Positions 47,306 to 57,358 are shown, counted from the first letter of the stretch. The stretch is 64,000 nt of DNA from an uncultured Nitrospirota bacterium (GCA_937139405.1 CAKZPV010000004.1:360301-424300), one strand, 5' to 3'. A program made the numbers and translations. The notes: a model not told the origin generated them from the sequence alone.

Positions 47306-48022
47306 TTACGCGCATAATTCCCCACCATCTATTGGCAACACAATCCCTGTCGCATACTGATTTTGCAGTAAAAATGCATAGGCTGCAGACACTTCTTCGT
47401 GAGAGCCCATTCGATCCAAAGGCGGGCGAGCTCCTAAAGTTTTAATGATATCGTATCTTTCAAAGTCATTGCGGTAACGCTCAATAAAACCAGGACAGAC
47501 AGCATTCACTCTCAGAGGAGCCAACTCCACAGCAAGAGTTTTGACGAGGGATTCAATCGCGCCATTTATCGCGGCTATCCCTGAATATCCTTTATACCCA
47601 CGACTGGAAGCAATCCCTGAAGTAAGGAGAATGCTTCCGTCTTTTGAGATAGAAGGAAGACAATGTCGTGCTAAATAATATTGGCCCCAAAACTTCGCCT
47701 CGAACGCCTTACGGATCTCACAGATAGAGGTTGTAACAAATTCACTGATCATATGATCTGGCTTAATCGTGACAATTAAATGATCAAAATTCCCAACGTG
47801 GGCAAAAAAGTGAAGAACGGCTTGTTCGTCACTCGCATCAAGCTCATAGGTGGTCACCTTATCCTTCAACTTCCTCTTTGTTGCGTCTAACTTCTCAGCA
47901 GATCGAGAGGCAATCACCACATCAGCTCCGACGGTAACAAGTTCCTCACAAAGCTTCAGTCCAATACCGGAACTTCCTCCAACAACGATGACTCGCCTAT
48001 CTTTGAGCTGTATTTTTTTCAT
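47306..48022 (-). CDS. Short-chain dehydrogenase/reductase
   Basis: 238 aa. The cofactor motif is VIVVGGSSGIGLKL, with ASRS after strand 2 pointing to NADP(H). The catalytic region is unusual: the usual Ser is in LLTSGIASSRG, and GYKGYSGIAAINGAIES shows that the Tyr-x3-Lys motif is replaced (YSGIAAINGA), so Lys appears to be missing. GGAGG lies immediately before ATG 48022, an abnormally short spacing. Substrate unknown. Confidence 0.87.
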   Translation of the reverse strand: MKKIQLKDRRVIVVGGSSGIGLKLCEELVTVGADVVIASRSAEKLDATKRKLKDKVTTYELDASDEQAVLHFFAHVGNFDHLIVTIKPDHMISEFVTTSICEIRKAFEAKFWGQYYLARHCLPSISKDGSILLTSGIASSRGYKGYSGIAAINGAIESLVKTLAVELAPLRVNAVCPGFIERYRNDFERYDIIKTLGARPPLDRMGSHEEVSAAYAFLLQNQYATGIVLPIDGGELCA

Positions 48023-48092
48023 CCTCCATATACATGAAACATCATGATTTTTTGTTGTAAGAATTGATGTGCTTGATTCGTCGCCCCTCTCT

Positions 48093-48566
48093 CTAGAATC
48101 CCCCTCCGGGGCCTCCGCCACCAATACCACTACCTCCTCCTCCAATGCTTGGGAGTACCGGACTGGCACTGGCTTCGACGGGCTTATCAGGAACATTGCC
48201 ATAGCGCCGAAGCGGGGGAGAATTCCAAATGACTTTATGCCCAGGAGCCAAATTGGCGGCTTTAATATAATGCGGCTTTGCTCCTTCATCATCACCCATT
48301 TTATCCATGGCGAGCGCCAAATTATAATGCGCTTCGGCCAAATCTGGTTGAGTTTGGACCGCAGCTTGAAATTGTTGTCTAGCGCCGCCCCACCGCCCTT
48401 CACGAAATAGACGATTTCCTTCCGCCAAGAAGGTCTGCACCTCAGTCATCGTATTGGAGGGTGGGTCAAGCACCATCAAGGGAGCAGGTTTATCGGACGC
48501 ACATCCAAGATTGACAAGAAAAACACAAGAGAACAAGCCAAAAATCACCAATCGAAACCCAGTCAT
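48093..48566 (-). CDS. TPR-containing exported protein, possible lipoprotein
   Basis: 157 aa from ATG 48566, which follows AAGGAGGGA. The N-terminal hydrophobic segment ends in LVNLGCASD, a weak lipobox. One or two TPR units follow (AEGNRLFREGRWGGARQQFQ, AEAHYNLALAMDKMGDDEGA). The C-terminus is a glycine-rich tail. Probably a periplasmic scaffold; partners unknown. Confidence 0.82.
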   Translation of the reverse strand: MTGFRLVIFGLFSCVFLVNLGCASDKPAPLMVLDPPSNTMTEVQTFLAEGNRLFREGRWGGARQQFQAAVQTQPDLAEAHYNLALAMDKMGDDEGAKPHYIKAANLAPGHKVIWNSPPLRRYGNVPDKPVEASASPVLPSIGGGGSGIGGGGPGGGF

Positions 48567-48576
48567 AGATCCCTCC

Positions 48577-51500
48577 TTATAACAACATGGCAACATCACG
48601 CATGACAGTCACCGTTTCACCAATTCGTATAAATAAAAGTTTACATCCCTTGACGTCCAATCCCAAAGACCGTGAAGCCGCCAACGCATAGACCTGCGCT
48701 TGCTGACGATACGCTTCAGCATACCCAACCACATTAGAAGCCGTCACCCTATCGGTCTTATAATCCCCAACCCAAACCTCATCAGCCACTTCGTAGACCA
48801 CATCCATGACGCCCTCCATCACACAGGGGCAAACCACTGAACCATCTTGGGTTTCATCCGACCAAGACATGACAAAGGGGATTTCTCGCCCAATCACGGT
48901 CGCTTGTTGCAATTCTAAATAGGAAGACGACTGAACAAAAGATTCCATCAGTTCTTCAATATCCAATACGGCGTCATTCTTTTCCTCACTGTCAAACTTG
49001 CTATTAAAAAAATCTTGGCAAATTTCTCTTAATGGCTCCCGGAAATTATCCGGTCCCAACTGAAAATCCCAACGTTCAAGTAACTGATGCACTATGGTTC
49101 CAATATCCTGACTAGCTAAATTTGAACGCCTTCGTCGAATAGGAGAGAGTCTTGGCCCTTGAGACGAACGCATCAAGGATGGAGTCAAAAAAGCTGCATT
49201 TTGCAAAACCTGTTGCCAGGCTGTCTCACGCTCACGATCTTTTTCGAAAGAAAAAGGTCTCTCTTTCTGATGCTCCATCACAGACAGACTGGAAGCCAGC
49301 TTCACTCGCTCTAACGGTGGCAAATCTCTGGATGTCAACACGGTCTGCCGAATCACAGCCTCGCCTATGTGAACGGTCTCATACTCTGAGTTGCCGACTT
49401 CTCCATCAGCGACATCTTGAAGCATCCCCAAAAAACTCTCGCCAATCGGTTTATTCAAGTGACCACCCGACAACATCAATCGATCCCTCGCCCGAGTCAT
49501 CCCCACATACATCACTCGACGCTGTTCAGCCTTCTCTCGAATTTGTTCTTTCTCCCAGAGCAGAACTTGGCCTCTATTCCAGGTGGGAGGAAAAGTACAG
49601 CCATAGACTCCATTCATCCAATCAACTGACACCTTGGCCCTACGATCCAAGACCGGCGACTTTTGATGCAAACCCGGCAACACCACAACAGGAAACTCCA
49701 ACCCCTTGGCTTTATGAATCGATAATATTCGGACAGCATCTAATGATTCTTCCTCTAAAGACGCTTCGGGCTCAGGAGGATGCGTCATCAGACAATCCAT
49801 CAATCGACGAACATAACCAGAATAGGAAAGATGCGGAACGGCCGCCTGTGTTGCCATGAGATCTCGAAGTTTCCACACATTCATCACCGCTTGCTCGCCA
49901 TGACTCGATGCTGCCGCTAACTCCACAATAGGAAGTTGCGTAAATAGGAGATCAATAAATTCAGGAATAGGAATCTTTTTGGCTTGAACATGCAAGGCTT
50001 CTAGTTGTTCAAACAGAATGAGAATCAAGGGCTTTTTAATACTTTCCCATGTCGCCAACATATTGGTCTGACGAATATCCAGAGGACCAAGCCTGGCTAA
50101 GTCCATAATGTCTGGATCCGGCACGCCACCCAACGATGAACGCAGAATCCCCACGATGGCAATGGCATCGCTCGGATCATCCAAGACTCGCAGCACATTA
50201 ACCAGATCAATCACTTCCTGCCGACGATAGAAATGTCGCTCACCATCCGTTAAGTATGACACCCCTCGACGATGCATCGCTTCCAAATACACATGGGCAT
50301 TCGTAAATTTCCGAAATAACACCGCTATATGTCCCGGACGCAACAGAATGCGATTTCCATTCTCTAACACCCATTGTTGGTCGGAAGATAACTGCTCCTG
50401 AATCCATGTCGCTAACCATTCGGCTTCTACTCGTGTGGCCCGTTCGGCGTCCCATTCATCTTCTGCGGCATTCGCGATGACACACAGTTCAACTCCAGCT
50501 GATGGCAAGGCTTCTTCCCTTTGGCGGCCCGCCATTAACGCGACATTGGGCGGTTGCACTTGATCTTCCTGGACAAATACTCGATCAAATACGGCATTGA
50601 CGACGTTGAGCACCGCACGGGCACTGCGAAAGTTCGTCGTGAGCGTACAAACGACTCCGCCATCTTCAGTGAGCTTGCGAACGACGTGATCAAAAGCTTG
50701 AATATCAGCACGACGGAACGCATAGATAGATTGCTTAGGATCACCCACGATAAAGAGTTTGCCTGGCATGAATCGAATGGCATCCCATTTCTGAGATTGT
50801 TCGCCCAATCGTTCTCCCAAATACAAGAGGATTTCATATTGCAATGGATCGGTATCTTGAAACTCATCAACCATGATCGCTTGAAAGTCCATCTTGAGCT
50901 GTTCGCGCACTCTCGGGAAATCACGCAAAACATCCCGCACACGAACAATGAGCCCATCAAATCGAATCCACCCCTTGTCTGAATACATTCGACATACATG
51001 CTCAACAAACGGCTGAAGGAGACCTACCACCTTACATAAAAAACCTTCATCGACATTCAATAGACGTTGCGCATTGTGAATGATTCGTCGAGCCGCCTGA
51101 AAATCATCAGAAGGCCAACCCTTAGGCATTTGACCAATTACGGACAACAAGAGGGCCTTCTCATCATCTCCAAGAGTTCCGATCCCTCGCCACCCATCTT
51201 GGACTATCAGGTCGAATACATGCTCTGCGACTTCTAGCATCTTTTCAATTTTTCGTGGTTTCGCTGGTGCATATTCTTGCAACAGATGAACAATCTGTTG
51301 TTGATTTTTGGAAAGCCACGAAGCGAAAGCCGGAAATGAGCTCTCTGACTCCAATTGTCTGTATAAGTCTCGGAGTGAGACTTGATCGTCACATAAGGCT
51401 AAGGCAAACTCTCGAATTCCTTTCAATTCGACATTATCCAAGACCTCCAGCCATTGAACATGATGCACCCCATGTTCTCCCAATGCCTCATCAAGCCAAG

Positions 51501-52014
51501 AATTCCAGGCTTCAGAAAACATCTCTAAAAATTGTGTGCCATCATCTTCTTGAAAATGCGGATCGACCCCACTTTCCAATGGATATAACCTCAGAATATG
51601 GGCAGCAAAACTATGAAGCGTCGCGATATGGGCTTTCTCAAGATCGTTGAGGGCCAGCATGACTTTTTCTTCAATGTGTTCCGTTGAGATATGATATTGC
51701 TCTTGAAATGCCTTTAGCCTTGTGTCCCCAGACCTCTGGTTGATCGATGGTGACTGGCATGACGCTAAGACTTCATATAACGCCTCACGTAAACGCCCTT
51801 TCATCTCATTTGCAGCTTTATTCGTAAAGGTCAGAGCCAACATTTCGGTTAATCGAAACGGATGTGGCTCACGTAATAAGGCATGGAGAAGTCGATTCAC
51901 GAGCAACGTCGTTTTTCCCGTTCCCGCCCCTGCCAAAACTACAACATTGCGATCAAACGTGGTTTCCCCTATCTGTCGAGCATCAGCATCAGACAGCGGA
52001 GAGAGATTAGTCAT
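48577..52014 (-). CDS. addA: AddA/RecB-like UvrD helicase-nuclease
   Basis: 1145 aa from ATG 52014, which lies eight bases inside the end of the partner gene. Walker A is VVLAGAGTGKTTLLVNRLL. Further SF1A motifs are VDEFQDTDPLQYE, VGDPKQSIYAFRRAD, TTNFRS and ILSIHKAKGLEFPVVVLPG. The C-terminal RecB-type nuclease has VWVGDYKTDR. With the AddB-like partner it should resect double-strand breaks for RecA loading. Its last bases come within 11 of the TPR gene start. Confidence 0.92.
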   Translation of the reverse strand: MTNLSPLSDADARQIGETTFDRNVVVLAGAGTGKTTLLVNRLLHALLREPHPFRLTEMLALTFTNKAANEMKGRLREALYEVLASCQSPSINQRSGDTRLKAFQEQYHISTEHIEEKVMLALNDLEKAHIATLHSFAAHILRLYPLESGVDPHFQEDDGTQFLEMFSEAWNSWLDEALGEHGVHHVQWLEVLDNVELKGIREFALALCDDQVSLRDLYRQLESESSFPAFASWLSKNQQQIVHLLQEYAPAKPRKIEKMLEVAEHVFDLIVQDGWRGIGTLGDDEKALLLSVIGQMPKGWPSDDFQAARRIIHNAQRLLNVDEGFLCKVVGLLQPFVEHVCRMYSDKGWIRFDGLIVRVRDVLRDFPRVREQLKMDFQAIMVDEFQDTDPLQYEILLYLGERLGEQSQKWDAIRFMPGKLFIVGDPKQSIYAFRRADIQAFDHVVRKLTEDGGVVCTLTTNFRSARAVLNVVNAVFDRVFVQEDQVQPPNVALMAGRQREEALPSAGVELCVIANAAEDEWDAERATRVEAEWLATWIQEQLSSDQQWVLENGNRILLRPGHIAVLFRKFTNAHVYLEAMHRRGVSYLTDGERHFYRRQEVIDLVNVLRVLDDPSDAIAIVGILRSSLGGVPDPDIMDLARLGPLDIRQTNMLATWESIKKPLILILFEQLEALHVQAKKIPIPEFIDLLFTQLPIVELAAASSHGEQAVMNVWKLRDLMATQAAVPHLSYSGYVRRLMDCLMTHPPEPEASLEEESLDAVRILSIHKAKGLEFPVVVLPGLHQKSPVLDRRAKVSVDWMNGVYGCTFPPTWNRGQVLLWEKEQIREKAEQRRVMYVGMTRARDRLMLSGGHLNKPIGESFLGMLQDVADGEVGNSEYETVHIGEAVIRQTVLTSRDLPPLERVKLASSLSVMEHQKERPFSFEKDRERETAWQQVLQNAAFLTPSLMRSSQGPRLSPIRRRRSNLASQDIGTIVHQLLERWDFQLGPDNFREPLREICQDFFNSKFDSEEKNDAVLDIEELMESFVQSSSYLELQQATVIGREIPFVMSWSDETQDGSVVCPCVMEGVMDVVYEVADEVWVGDYKTDRVTASNVVGYAEAYRQQAQVYALAASRSLGLDVKGCKLLFIRIGETVTVMRDVAMLL

Positions 52015-55000
52015 CAGAGACTTTCTGTTTGCGGATCTGTCGATATGTTTTCGCGAGGGGGTGAACATAAGCCCGTAACCAAGAGGGGTGATGCTGAAAA
52101 CGACAGGCAGAGGCATATTGACAGGTTTGGCAATAAGTACCAGGCAGGATAAAGAATTGCCCTGCACGAATCTCCTGAATCCAACCATAGATGGTACGTC
52201 TCAATTGTTCACCCGTCGCAGTATCCCAGATGGCCCCTGAAAATGATGCCGAACGCACAGATTCTTCTTGCATAGGCCGCAAGTAAAGGAAATCAACCGA
52301 CTGGATGGAAATCGGATCGGTCTCATCCTGACCTGTTTCACTTTTAAGGTTTATTGGCGTCATAAAGGAATACAGCGGGGGTTGCAACTGCCGACCTTGG
52401 AGAGCTTTGGTGACTAAATCTAATTCATCAGTTCGAAACGATCTGCGCATGGAAATTTTATAGTCCACGATACGAACACGAGACTGGTCGCGTAACTTAT
52501 CAACACGATCAAACCGTCCACGAATGTTGAGCAACTCGGCCTGAGCATGATCCTCGCGAGGAAGCGCTCCAACTGCCTCGGCTTCATATTCAACAGGAAT
52601 CCATCCTTGCTCAATGAAGTCGCTGTGATCACGGTCAATCAGTGAACACATCATGCGTGTGAGACGAGTCCTCATCCACTCCCAAATGAGCTCATACCCT
52701 TTTCCAAATCTCTGTGCATATTCCTGAAACACATCATTCATTTTTGATTTGACCATGCCTGAAAGCTCTACAGGGTTTATCGCGTGTTGCGGCCACCCAT
52801 GTAGAGACAGATCTTGATACATCTGACAGAGGACAGAATGAACAAGCTCGCCCCACATGCGGCTGGGAAACTCTTTCGACAGAGGGCCTCGAGCTCCTTG
52901 AAGCTTCAGAACCTGACCCATCCAATAGCGCATGGGACATTGGGCATAGATTCCCAATGCCGTGGGCGACAATCCCCGAGAGACAAGATCCTGCCAATGC
53001 CAGCTATTGGCATCGGTCATACCATCAAAGGGTCCAGCTTTTGACTCGCCCCATTCAAGATGGGCCATCACCTCCATGCCATGCTGAAACAGATTCCACC
53101 ATGGTGATTCATGCGAGACCATCGCTTGAAGTGATTTGCCTTCAAGGACTAAGCGCAGCCTGGTTTCTTGAGACGTGGCATGATCCGTTAAAAAATATGA
53201 AACATGAGATTGCTCAAGAAGACCCACTGGAAAAGTGCGTTCGCTATCGACATGTTGCGCTCCCGCATGTATTACATGATTTCTCAAGAACGAAGACGGA
53301 ATGAGTGGACGTCCATGTAGATCGGCCCGCTGGTAGAGGAAATACACATAATCTTGCGCCGATTGTTGAAGAAGCGCGAATAATAAAGTTTCTTCATCAA
53401 AACCTGTCATTTTTTCATCAATCTTATAGCCAAGACTTTCGGCTAAAACCTTACGATCTCGATCACGCAAAAACGCATCCTCTCTCACTACTCGAGGAAA
53501 CACATGATCATTCATCCCAAGTACAAAAATGACTCTGAAAGGACGTCCACGAGCCGCCATCACATCCAACACTTGAACACCCATTGAGGTTTGCCCTGAA
53601 AGAGGAAGCTGCGTTCGCTCTAACATGGAGCGAAACAATTTCAACCACTGCTCCCACGTCACGAGCTGACCTAAGCAATCAAGTTGGCGCAAAGAACACA
53701 CAGCCTCTTCAAACCCATTCATCAGACATTCGTTTCGCGTATCACTTGCCGCATCTTCTGCAAAGGGAGGAAGATCAGTCGGCAAACACAGATATTTTTC
53801 CACCAGGCCTTCAAAGGCCTGCGTCAACTCACCAATAGAACCCACAACAGGCAGTGCCAGATAATCTTCGATAAGCACGTTGATAGTTTCGGCAAATATC
53901 TGCAATGATTCAGAAGCCTGCTCAAGGGATAGATCATTTGCTGCCTGCCATTCTTGAATAGCGGCAGAATCTTGTGCGACTGAACTAAGTCGCGCCCAGT
54001 CTTCACGGCCTCCCACGATGCGAAAATGATGTACGGCCTCCACCCATACATTGATATTCGTCGAAACCGACGCCTCACTAATTACCGTGCTCCGATACCA
54101 AGGAGTAGCCACGACATCCAACATGCTTCGCCAACCAAATCGTTCCTCTCTAAGTCCAGCCAATGTCCACCACACTTTCGCCATCGGCTCTTCCAACATT
54201 GGCCTGGTTGCGGTCGTCCCAAAAGGAATACGATGGGCCTTACAAATTCTAGGGAAATACGAGAGATAGGGCTCAAAATTCCGAGCCACGACCCCTATCT
54301 CATGCCAGGCATAACCCAACTCTTCCACATGCTGCACAATGGCTTTGCAGGCAAAGGTGATTTCTCCTTCCGGCCCAACGGCATTCACCACTTGGATGGC
54401 AGGCGTCCAGACTTTGACTGGTTCCGATGGCGATAATTCTAGGCTGTCTTGGACTGCTTGATTGATAACCCCCGCTTTCAACAGATGCCGATCGAAGAAT
54501 CGCTGAGCAAACTGAGATGCTTCTCCCTGAAAGAGAGGGAAAAAGACTGTCACCGAAGTCACACGCGCAACTGCTTCTAAGAGAGACAACTGCACCTGGG
54601 TAATATCGTAAAATCCGTAATAAAGAACTGAAGAAAGTTTGGCAATGAAGGGAGATTCCCTGACCCATGGAGTAACCGAATGCGTAAGATCATCAGGCAG
54701 CCCCACGCCAAGCTTTTCGCTCCATGCCTGAAGCCTTGCATGGTGTCCAAACACACCTTTCAGACGTTCAATCGCCGCCTCTTCAAACAAACCTTCCTGC
54801 ATTGCACGAAGCGCAATTTGCGGTTCAACTTGGGCCTCCCGTAAATCTTGAATGGTCCGCCACAAAGCCGAGCTGAGGCCGGACGATTCGGAATGAAAGG
54901 CAAAGGGATTGGAGGGAGAGACATCCTGCTGCAAGATGTTGGACAACAGATATTCATAAAAAAATTCCCCAACAAGCTCAAATGAAGAAACCGGTGTTTC

Positions 55001-55249
55001 AGGCCGAGCAACAGCTCGTCGTTCAGCATCCAAACGTAAAGCCAATTGATGAAAAGTTAAAAAATGAACATCAAACAACGCACAGTGATGTTCGACGCAC
55101 AACAACCACTGAAGACGGCGCCGTAACGACTCGGAAGGCACAACGATGGCGAAGGGAGTACGAGAGTCAGCAACTTTAATCTGCTGAACTGCTTCAACAA
55201 GCTTCGATTCTAAATGAGGATGAAAAGGACCGCTGAAAAGAGTAAACAT
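52007..55249 (-). CDS. addB: AddB-like PD-(D/E)XK nuclease/inactive helicase
   Basis: 1080 aa. The N-terminus LFSGPFHPHLESKLVEAV sits where AddB has its P-loop but lacks the GxxGxGK motif. The C-terminal nuclease has VRIVDYKISM and iron-sulfur cysteines: one in YAQCPMRYWM and three in TYCQTCQYASACRF. It is the structural and nuclease partner of AddA, encoded just upstream with an eight-base overlap. Assignment as AddB rather than another RecB-family partner is by architecture. Confidence 0.88.
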   Translation of the reverse strand: MFTLFSGPFHPHLESKLVEAVQQIKVADSRTPFAIVVPSESLRRRLQWLLCVEHHCALFDVHFLTFHQLALRLDAERRAVARPETPVSSFELVGEFFYEYLLSNILQQDVSPSNPFAFHSESSGLSSALWRTIQDLREAQVEPQIALRAMQEGLFEEAAIERLKGVFGHHARLQAWSEKLGVGLPDDLTHSVTPWVRESPFIAKLSSVLYYGFYDITQVQLSLLEAVARVTSVTVFFPLFQGEASQFAQRFFDRHLLKAGVINQAVQDSLELSPSEPVKVWTPAIQVVNAVGPEGEITFACKAIVQHVEELGYAWHEIGVVARNFEPYLSYFPRICKAHRIPFGTTATRPMLEEPMAKVWWTLAGLREERFGWRSMLDVVATPWYRSTVISEASVSTNINVWVEAVHHFRIVGGREDWARLSSVAQDSAAIQEWQAANDLSLEQASESLQIFAETINVLIEDYLALPVVGSIGELTQAFEGLVEKYLCLPTDLPPFAEDAASDTRNECLMNGFEEAVCSLRQLDCLGQLVTWEQWLKLFRSMLERTQLPLSGQTSMGVQVLDVMAARGRPFRVIFVLGMNDHVFPRVVREDAFLRDRDRKVLAESLGYKIDEKMTGFDEETLLFALLQQSAQDYVYFLYQRADLHGRPLIPSSFLRNHVIHAGAQHVDSERTFPVGLLEQSHVSYFLTDHATSQETRLRLVLEGKSLQAMVSHESPWWNLFQHGMEVMAHLEWGESKAGPFDGMTDANSWHWQDLVSRGLSPTALGIYAQCPMRYWMGQVLKLQGARGPLSKEFPSRMWGELVHSVLCQMYQDLSLHGWPQHAINPVELSGMVKSKMNDVFQEYAQRFGKGYELIWEWMRTRLTRMMCSLIDRDHSDFIEQGWIPVEYEAEAVGALPREDHAQAELLNIRGRFDRVDKLRDQSRVRIVDYKISMRRSFRTDELDLVTKALQGRQLQPPLYSFMTPINLKSETGQDETDPISIQSVDFLYLRPMQEESVRSASFSGAIWDTATGEQLRRTIYGWIQEIRAGQFFILPGTYCQTCQYASACRFQHHPSWLRAYVHPLAKTYRQIRKQKVSDD

Positions 55250-55309
55250 CTAGACCGTGACCATATCAAATTGGTAACGGTGAGAGGCAAGGGGCGGGCA
55301 ATGGGAAAG

Positions 55310-55486
55310 CTAGCCAGTTTCGGGACCGATTAATTCGCCATTACAATCTGGGCACGCCCAACCGCCATCGATACGAGACATCGGATCACCACAAAACGAA
55401 CATTCTGGCGGAGGGCCAGAATCCATCGGCGGAATGATTGGCAATTCAATATCTAATTCTATTTCGTCGTCATCGTCATCATACAT
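55310..55486 (-). CDS. 58-residue acidic zinc-ribbon protein
   Basis: The frame from ATG 55486 to TAG 55310 reads MYDDDDDEIELDIELP, then a PPP-rich linker, CSFCGD, GGWACPDCNGELIGPETG. Two CxxC knuckles make a compact zinc ribbon behind a very acidic N-terminus. AGGAA lies nine bases upstream, and the gene begins 12 bases after the thioredoxin-like gene, so the two form a unit. Function unknown. Confidence 0.7.
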   Translation of the reverse strand: MYDDDDDEIELDIELPIIPPMDSGPPPECSFCGDPMSRIDGGWACPDCNGELIGPETG

Positions 55487-55498
55487 GGAGCATATTTC

Positions 55499-55777
55499 CT
55501 AATCTTCTTCGGTTGACTTTTTTGATTTGGCCTTAGCTCTAATCGCCTTTTCCGCACTTTCCCGAGGCGGTACTCCGATAAACGTCAAGCGCCCATTAAT
55601 AATCGTGGCTGGTACAGCCCGAATTGAATGCCGCTCCGCCAATTCTTGCCCAGGCTCCGAAGAAATATCGATTTCTCGATACGTAAAGCTATATTTGACT
55701 TTCATGCCCTTCCACATGGTTTTCGCCGAAGGGCAAGCAGAACAAGTTTTTGACACCAACAACGTCACATTCGCCAT
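55499..55777 (-). CDS. Thioredoxin/glutaredoxin-fold protein
   Basis: 92 aa. VTLLVSKTCSACPSAKTMW carries a CxxC active site, and AVPATIINGRLTFIG the cis-proline. Resembles small thioredoxin-like thiol reductases. The C-terminal tail is rich in Lys, Ser and Glu. It is followed by the tiny zinc-ribbon gene. Confidence 0.88.
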   Translation of the reverse strand: MANVTLLVSKTCSACPSAKTMWKGMKVKYSFTYREIDISSEPGQELAERHSIRAVPATIINGRLTFIGVPPRESAEKAIRAKAKSKKSTEED

Positions 55778-56165
55778 AACCCAACACTCCCTTTCACCTA
55801 ATACAATAAAGAGTTATGTTAGCATCGATGAAAAGAGGCGAGCAAGGCATCATGAGACCTTGTCAACATGAACGATCCAATCCACCTACCACCTTCAGGT
55901 TGGCCAACCGGGCTGACGCTTTACTCCTTTGGCGAACCTTGTTTGAACGAAGCAAGTTGATTCGCTACTCCAAAGCCTGAATCAGCACGATTGAACGTGG
56001 CCGACCTGGGTGGAAATGGTTTTGGGTTCTTTTGCCCAAACAAAAGGGCCTCGGCTGCTGGGCCGTACCCTGGCCTTCAAGAACTTTCAATTTTACTCCT
56101 GCCTAAGTAGAAAGGAATCTCACAAAAATTCCAAACGCGAGAGTCCCACACACAATTCCCAAAAC
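55778..56165. other. Intergenic region with a hairpin
   Basis: No gene seen. TTTGGG-TT-CTTTTG at 56021-56034 pairs with CCCAAA and CAAAAG at 56035-56046, giving two alternative stems. The sequence resembles dispersed repeat debris. Confidence 0.4.
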
Positions 56166-56516
56166 TCACCCATCAATTAGTCCATTGGGAGCAGATAGCA
56201 ACGCGGGAATGAAATATATTCCTGGGCTAATAAATGCCAGAAAAATGGTAACTACACGATTAGAAATTTGAGGAAATTTTTCGTTTTCAAACAGAGTATC
56301 AAGCGATGGATAATAGCTCCTGTGGTCACAAGAATTAAAAAAGAAAAATACAGGGACCCAAGACCATTGAATAGATCTGCCCAATAATCTGGTCCATATG
56401 TGCTGGGAAAGTTGAGTTGATAATACAAAGCAATTCTCCCAAACATGATTGGCAGAAAAACAACGACCCCCCATCCCTATATTCCAAAAGCCGTTTTTTC
56501 TGAAATTTCTCCACAT
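56166..56516 (-). pseudogene. Frameshifted small membrane protein gene
   Basis: Two minus-strand frames each hold part of a hydrophobic protein. The middle part (MFGRIALYYQLNFPSTYG to GSLYFSFLILVTTGAIIH, 56252-56446) is in one frame. The start (MWRNFRKNGFWNIG) and the end (VVTIFLAFISPGIYFIPALL) are in another. The switch points fall near a run of six G at about 56465-56471 and an A/T-rich run near 56260-56290. Joined, they would give a membrane protein of about 115 residues. No family recognised; a sequencing error in the G-run is possible. Confidence 0.45.
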
Positions 56517-56604
56517 AATATAATTCGTTAAAACTCAGGAGGAATTACCGTTTTTCTCCAAAGGCCAGAAAGATACAGATTCAAACCGTAGAAGAGGCAA
56601 CCAT

Positions 56605-56626
56605 AAGGGGTCAGACTCGATTTAAG
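56605..56626. repeat. Dispersed motif with GGTCAGACTCGA, copy 1
   Basis: The core GGTCAGACTCGATTTAA recurs with one difference at 63195-63211 (GGTCAGACTCGAATTAA). Such short motifs are often ends of REP elements mobilised by RAYT transposases, one of which lies at the right edge. Confidence 0.45.
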
Positions 56627-56677
56627 TCTCTCAACCGTAGATCTTGCAAAGCGTATAGCGGTAGTCTTTATATTTTT

Positions 56678-57358
56678 TCAATCGCGTTTACCGGGATCAA
56701 GCTCAATGATGCCTTTGCGAATGGCCAGAATGGCGGCTTGCGTCCGGTCATACGCATGGAGTTTATGGAAAATATTGCGGACATGATTTTTGACGGTTTT
56801 CTCACTCAGATCCAATACATTGGCAATTTCTTTATTCGTTTTACCATCAGCCACGAGCTGCAAGACGGTGATTTCCCGCTCGGTGAGATCATGTTCTAAA
56901 ATCCCCCGTTTTTTTCCTTTCCCTTCAGAGAGTAACGAAAATTCCGCTAATATTTTACTGGCAACGGATGGATGAATGAGCGATTCTCCACGCGCAATAG
57001 TCCGTATAGCCGCAATGATTTGCGCTGAATCACAATCTTTGAGGAGATACCCTGTAGCCCCAGCTCTCACAAGGTCAAAAATATACTGCTGTTCCTCATA
57101 CATGGTCAGAGCCACCACACCAATATGGGGGAACTCGCGTTTAATTATTCGTGTGGCCTCGATTCCGGTCATCCCCGGCATACTGACATCCATGAGAATG
57201 ACATCTGGCAAAAGCGATCGAGCCTGCTCAACGGCTTCTCCGCCATCTTTCGCTTCTCCCACAACTTGAATATCATCTTTCGTTTCGAGAATCGCGCAGA
57301 GTCCTTCCCGCACCACCCGATGATCGTCAACGATCAAGACTTTAGTTTTTTTTGGCAT
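56678..57358 (-). CDS. NarL/FixJ-type response regulator
   Basis: 226 aa from ATG 57358, chosen for its AAGGAGA site. The receiver has VLIVDDHRVVREGL, VILMDVSMPGMTG and the Lys in GYLLKDCD. The LuxR helix-turn-helix is LTEREITVLQLVADGKTNKEIANVL, then SEKTVKNHVRNIFHKL. It overlaps the end of the kinase gene by 17 bases and is surely its partner. Confidence 0.95.
   Translation of the reverse strand: MPKKTKVLIVDDHRVVREGLCAILETKDDIQVVGEAKDGGEAVEQARSLLPDVILMDVSMPGMTGIEATRIIKREFPHIGVVALTMYEEQQYIFDLVRAGATGYLLKDCDSAQIIAAIRTIARGESLIHPSVASKILAEFSLLSEGKGKKRGILEHDLTEREITVLQLVADGKTNKEIANVLDLSEKTVKNHVRNIFHKLHAYDRTQAAILAIRKGIIELDPGKRD

Noticed and set aside
49152..49859. 235-codon plus-strand frame inside addA
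   Set aside because: Antisense shadow of the AddA nuclease/helicase region, which has clear motifs on the other strand.
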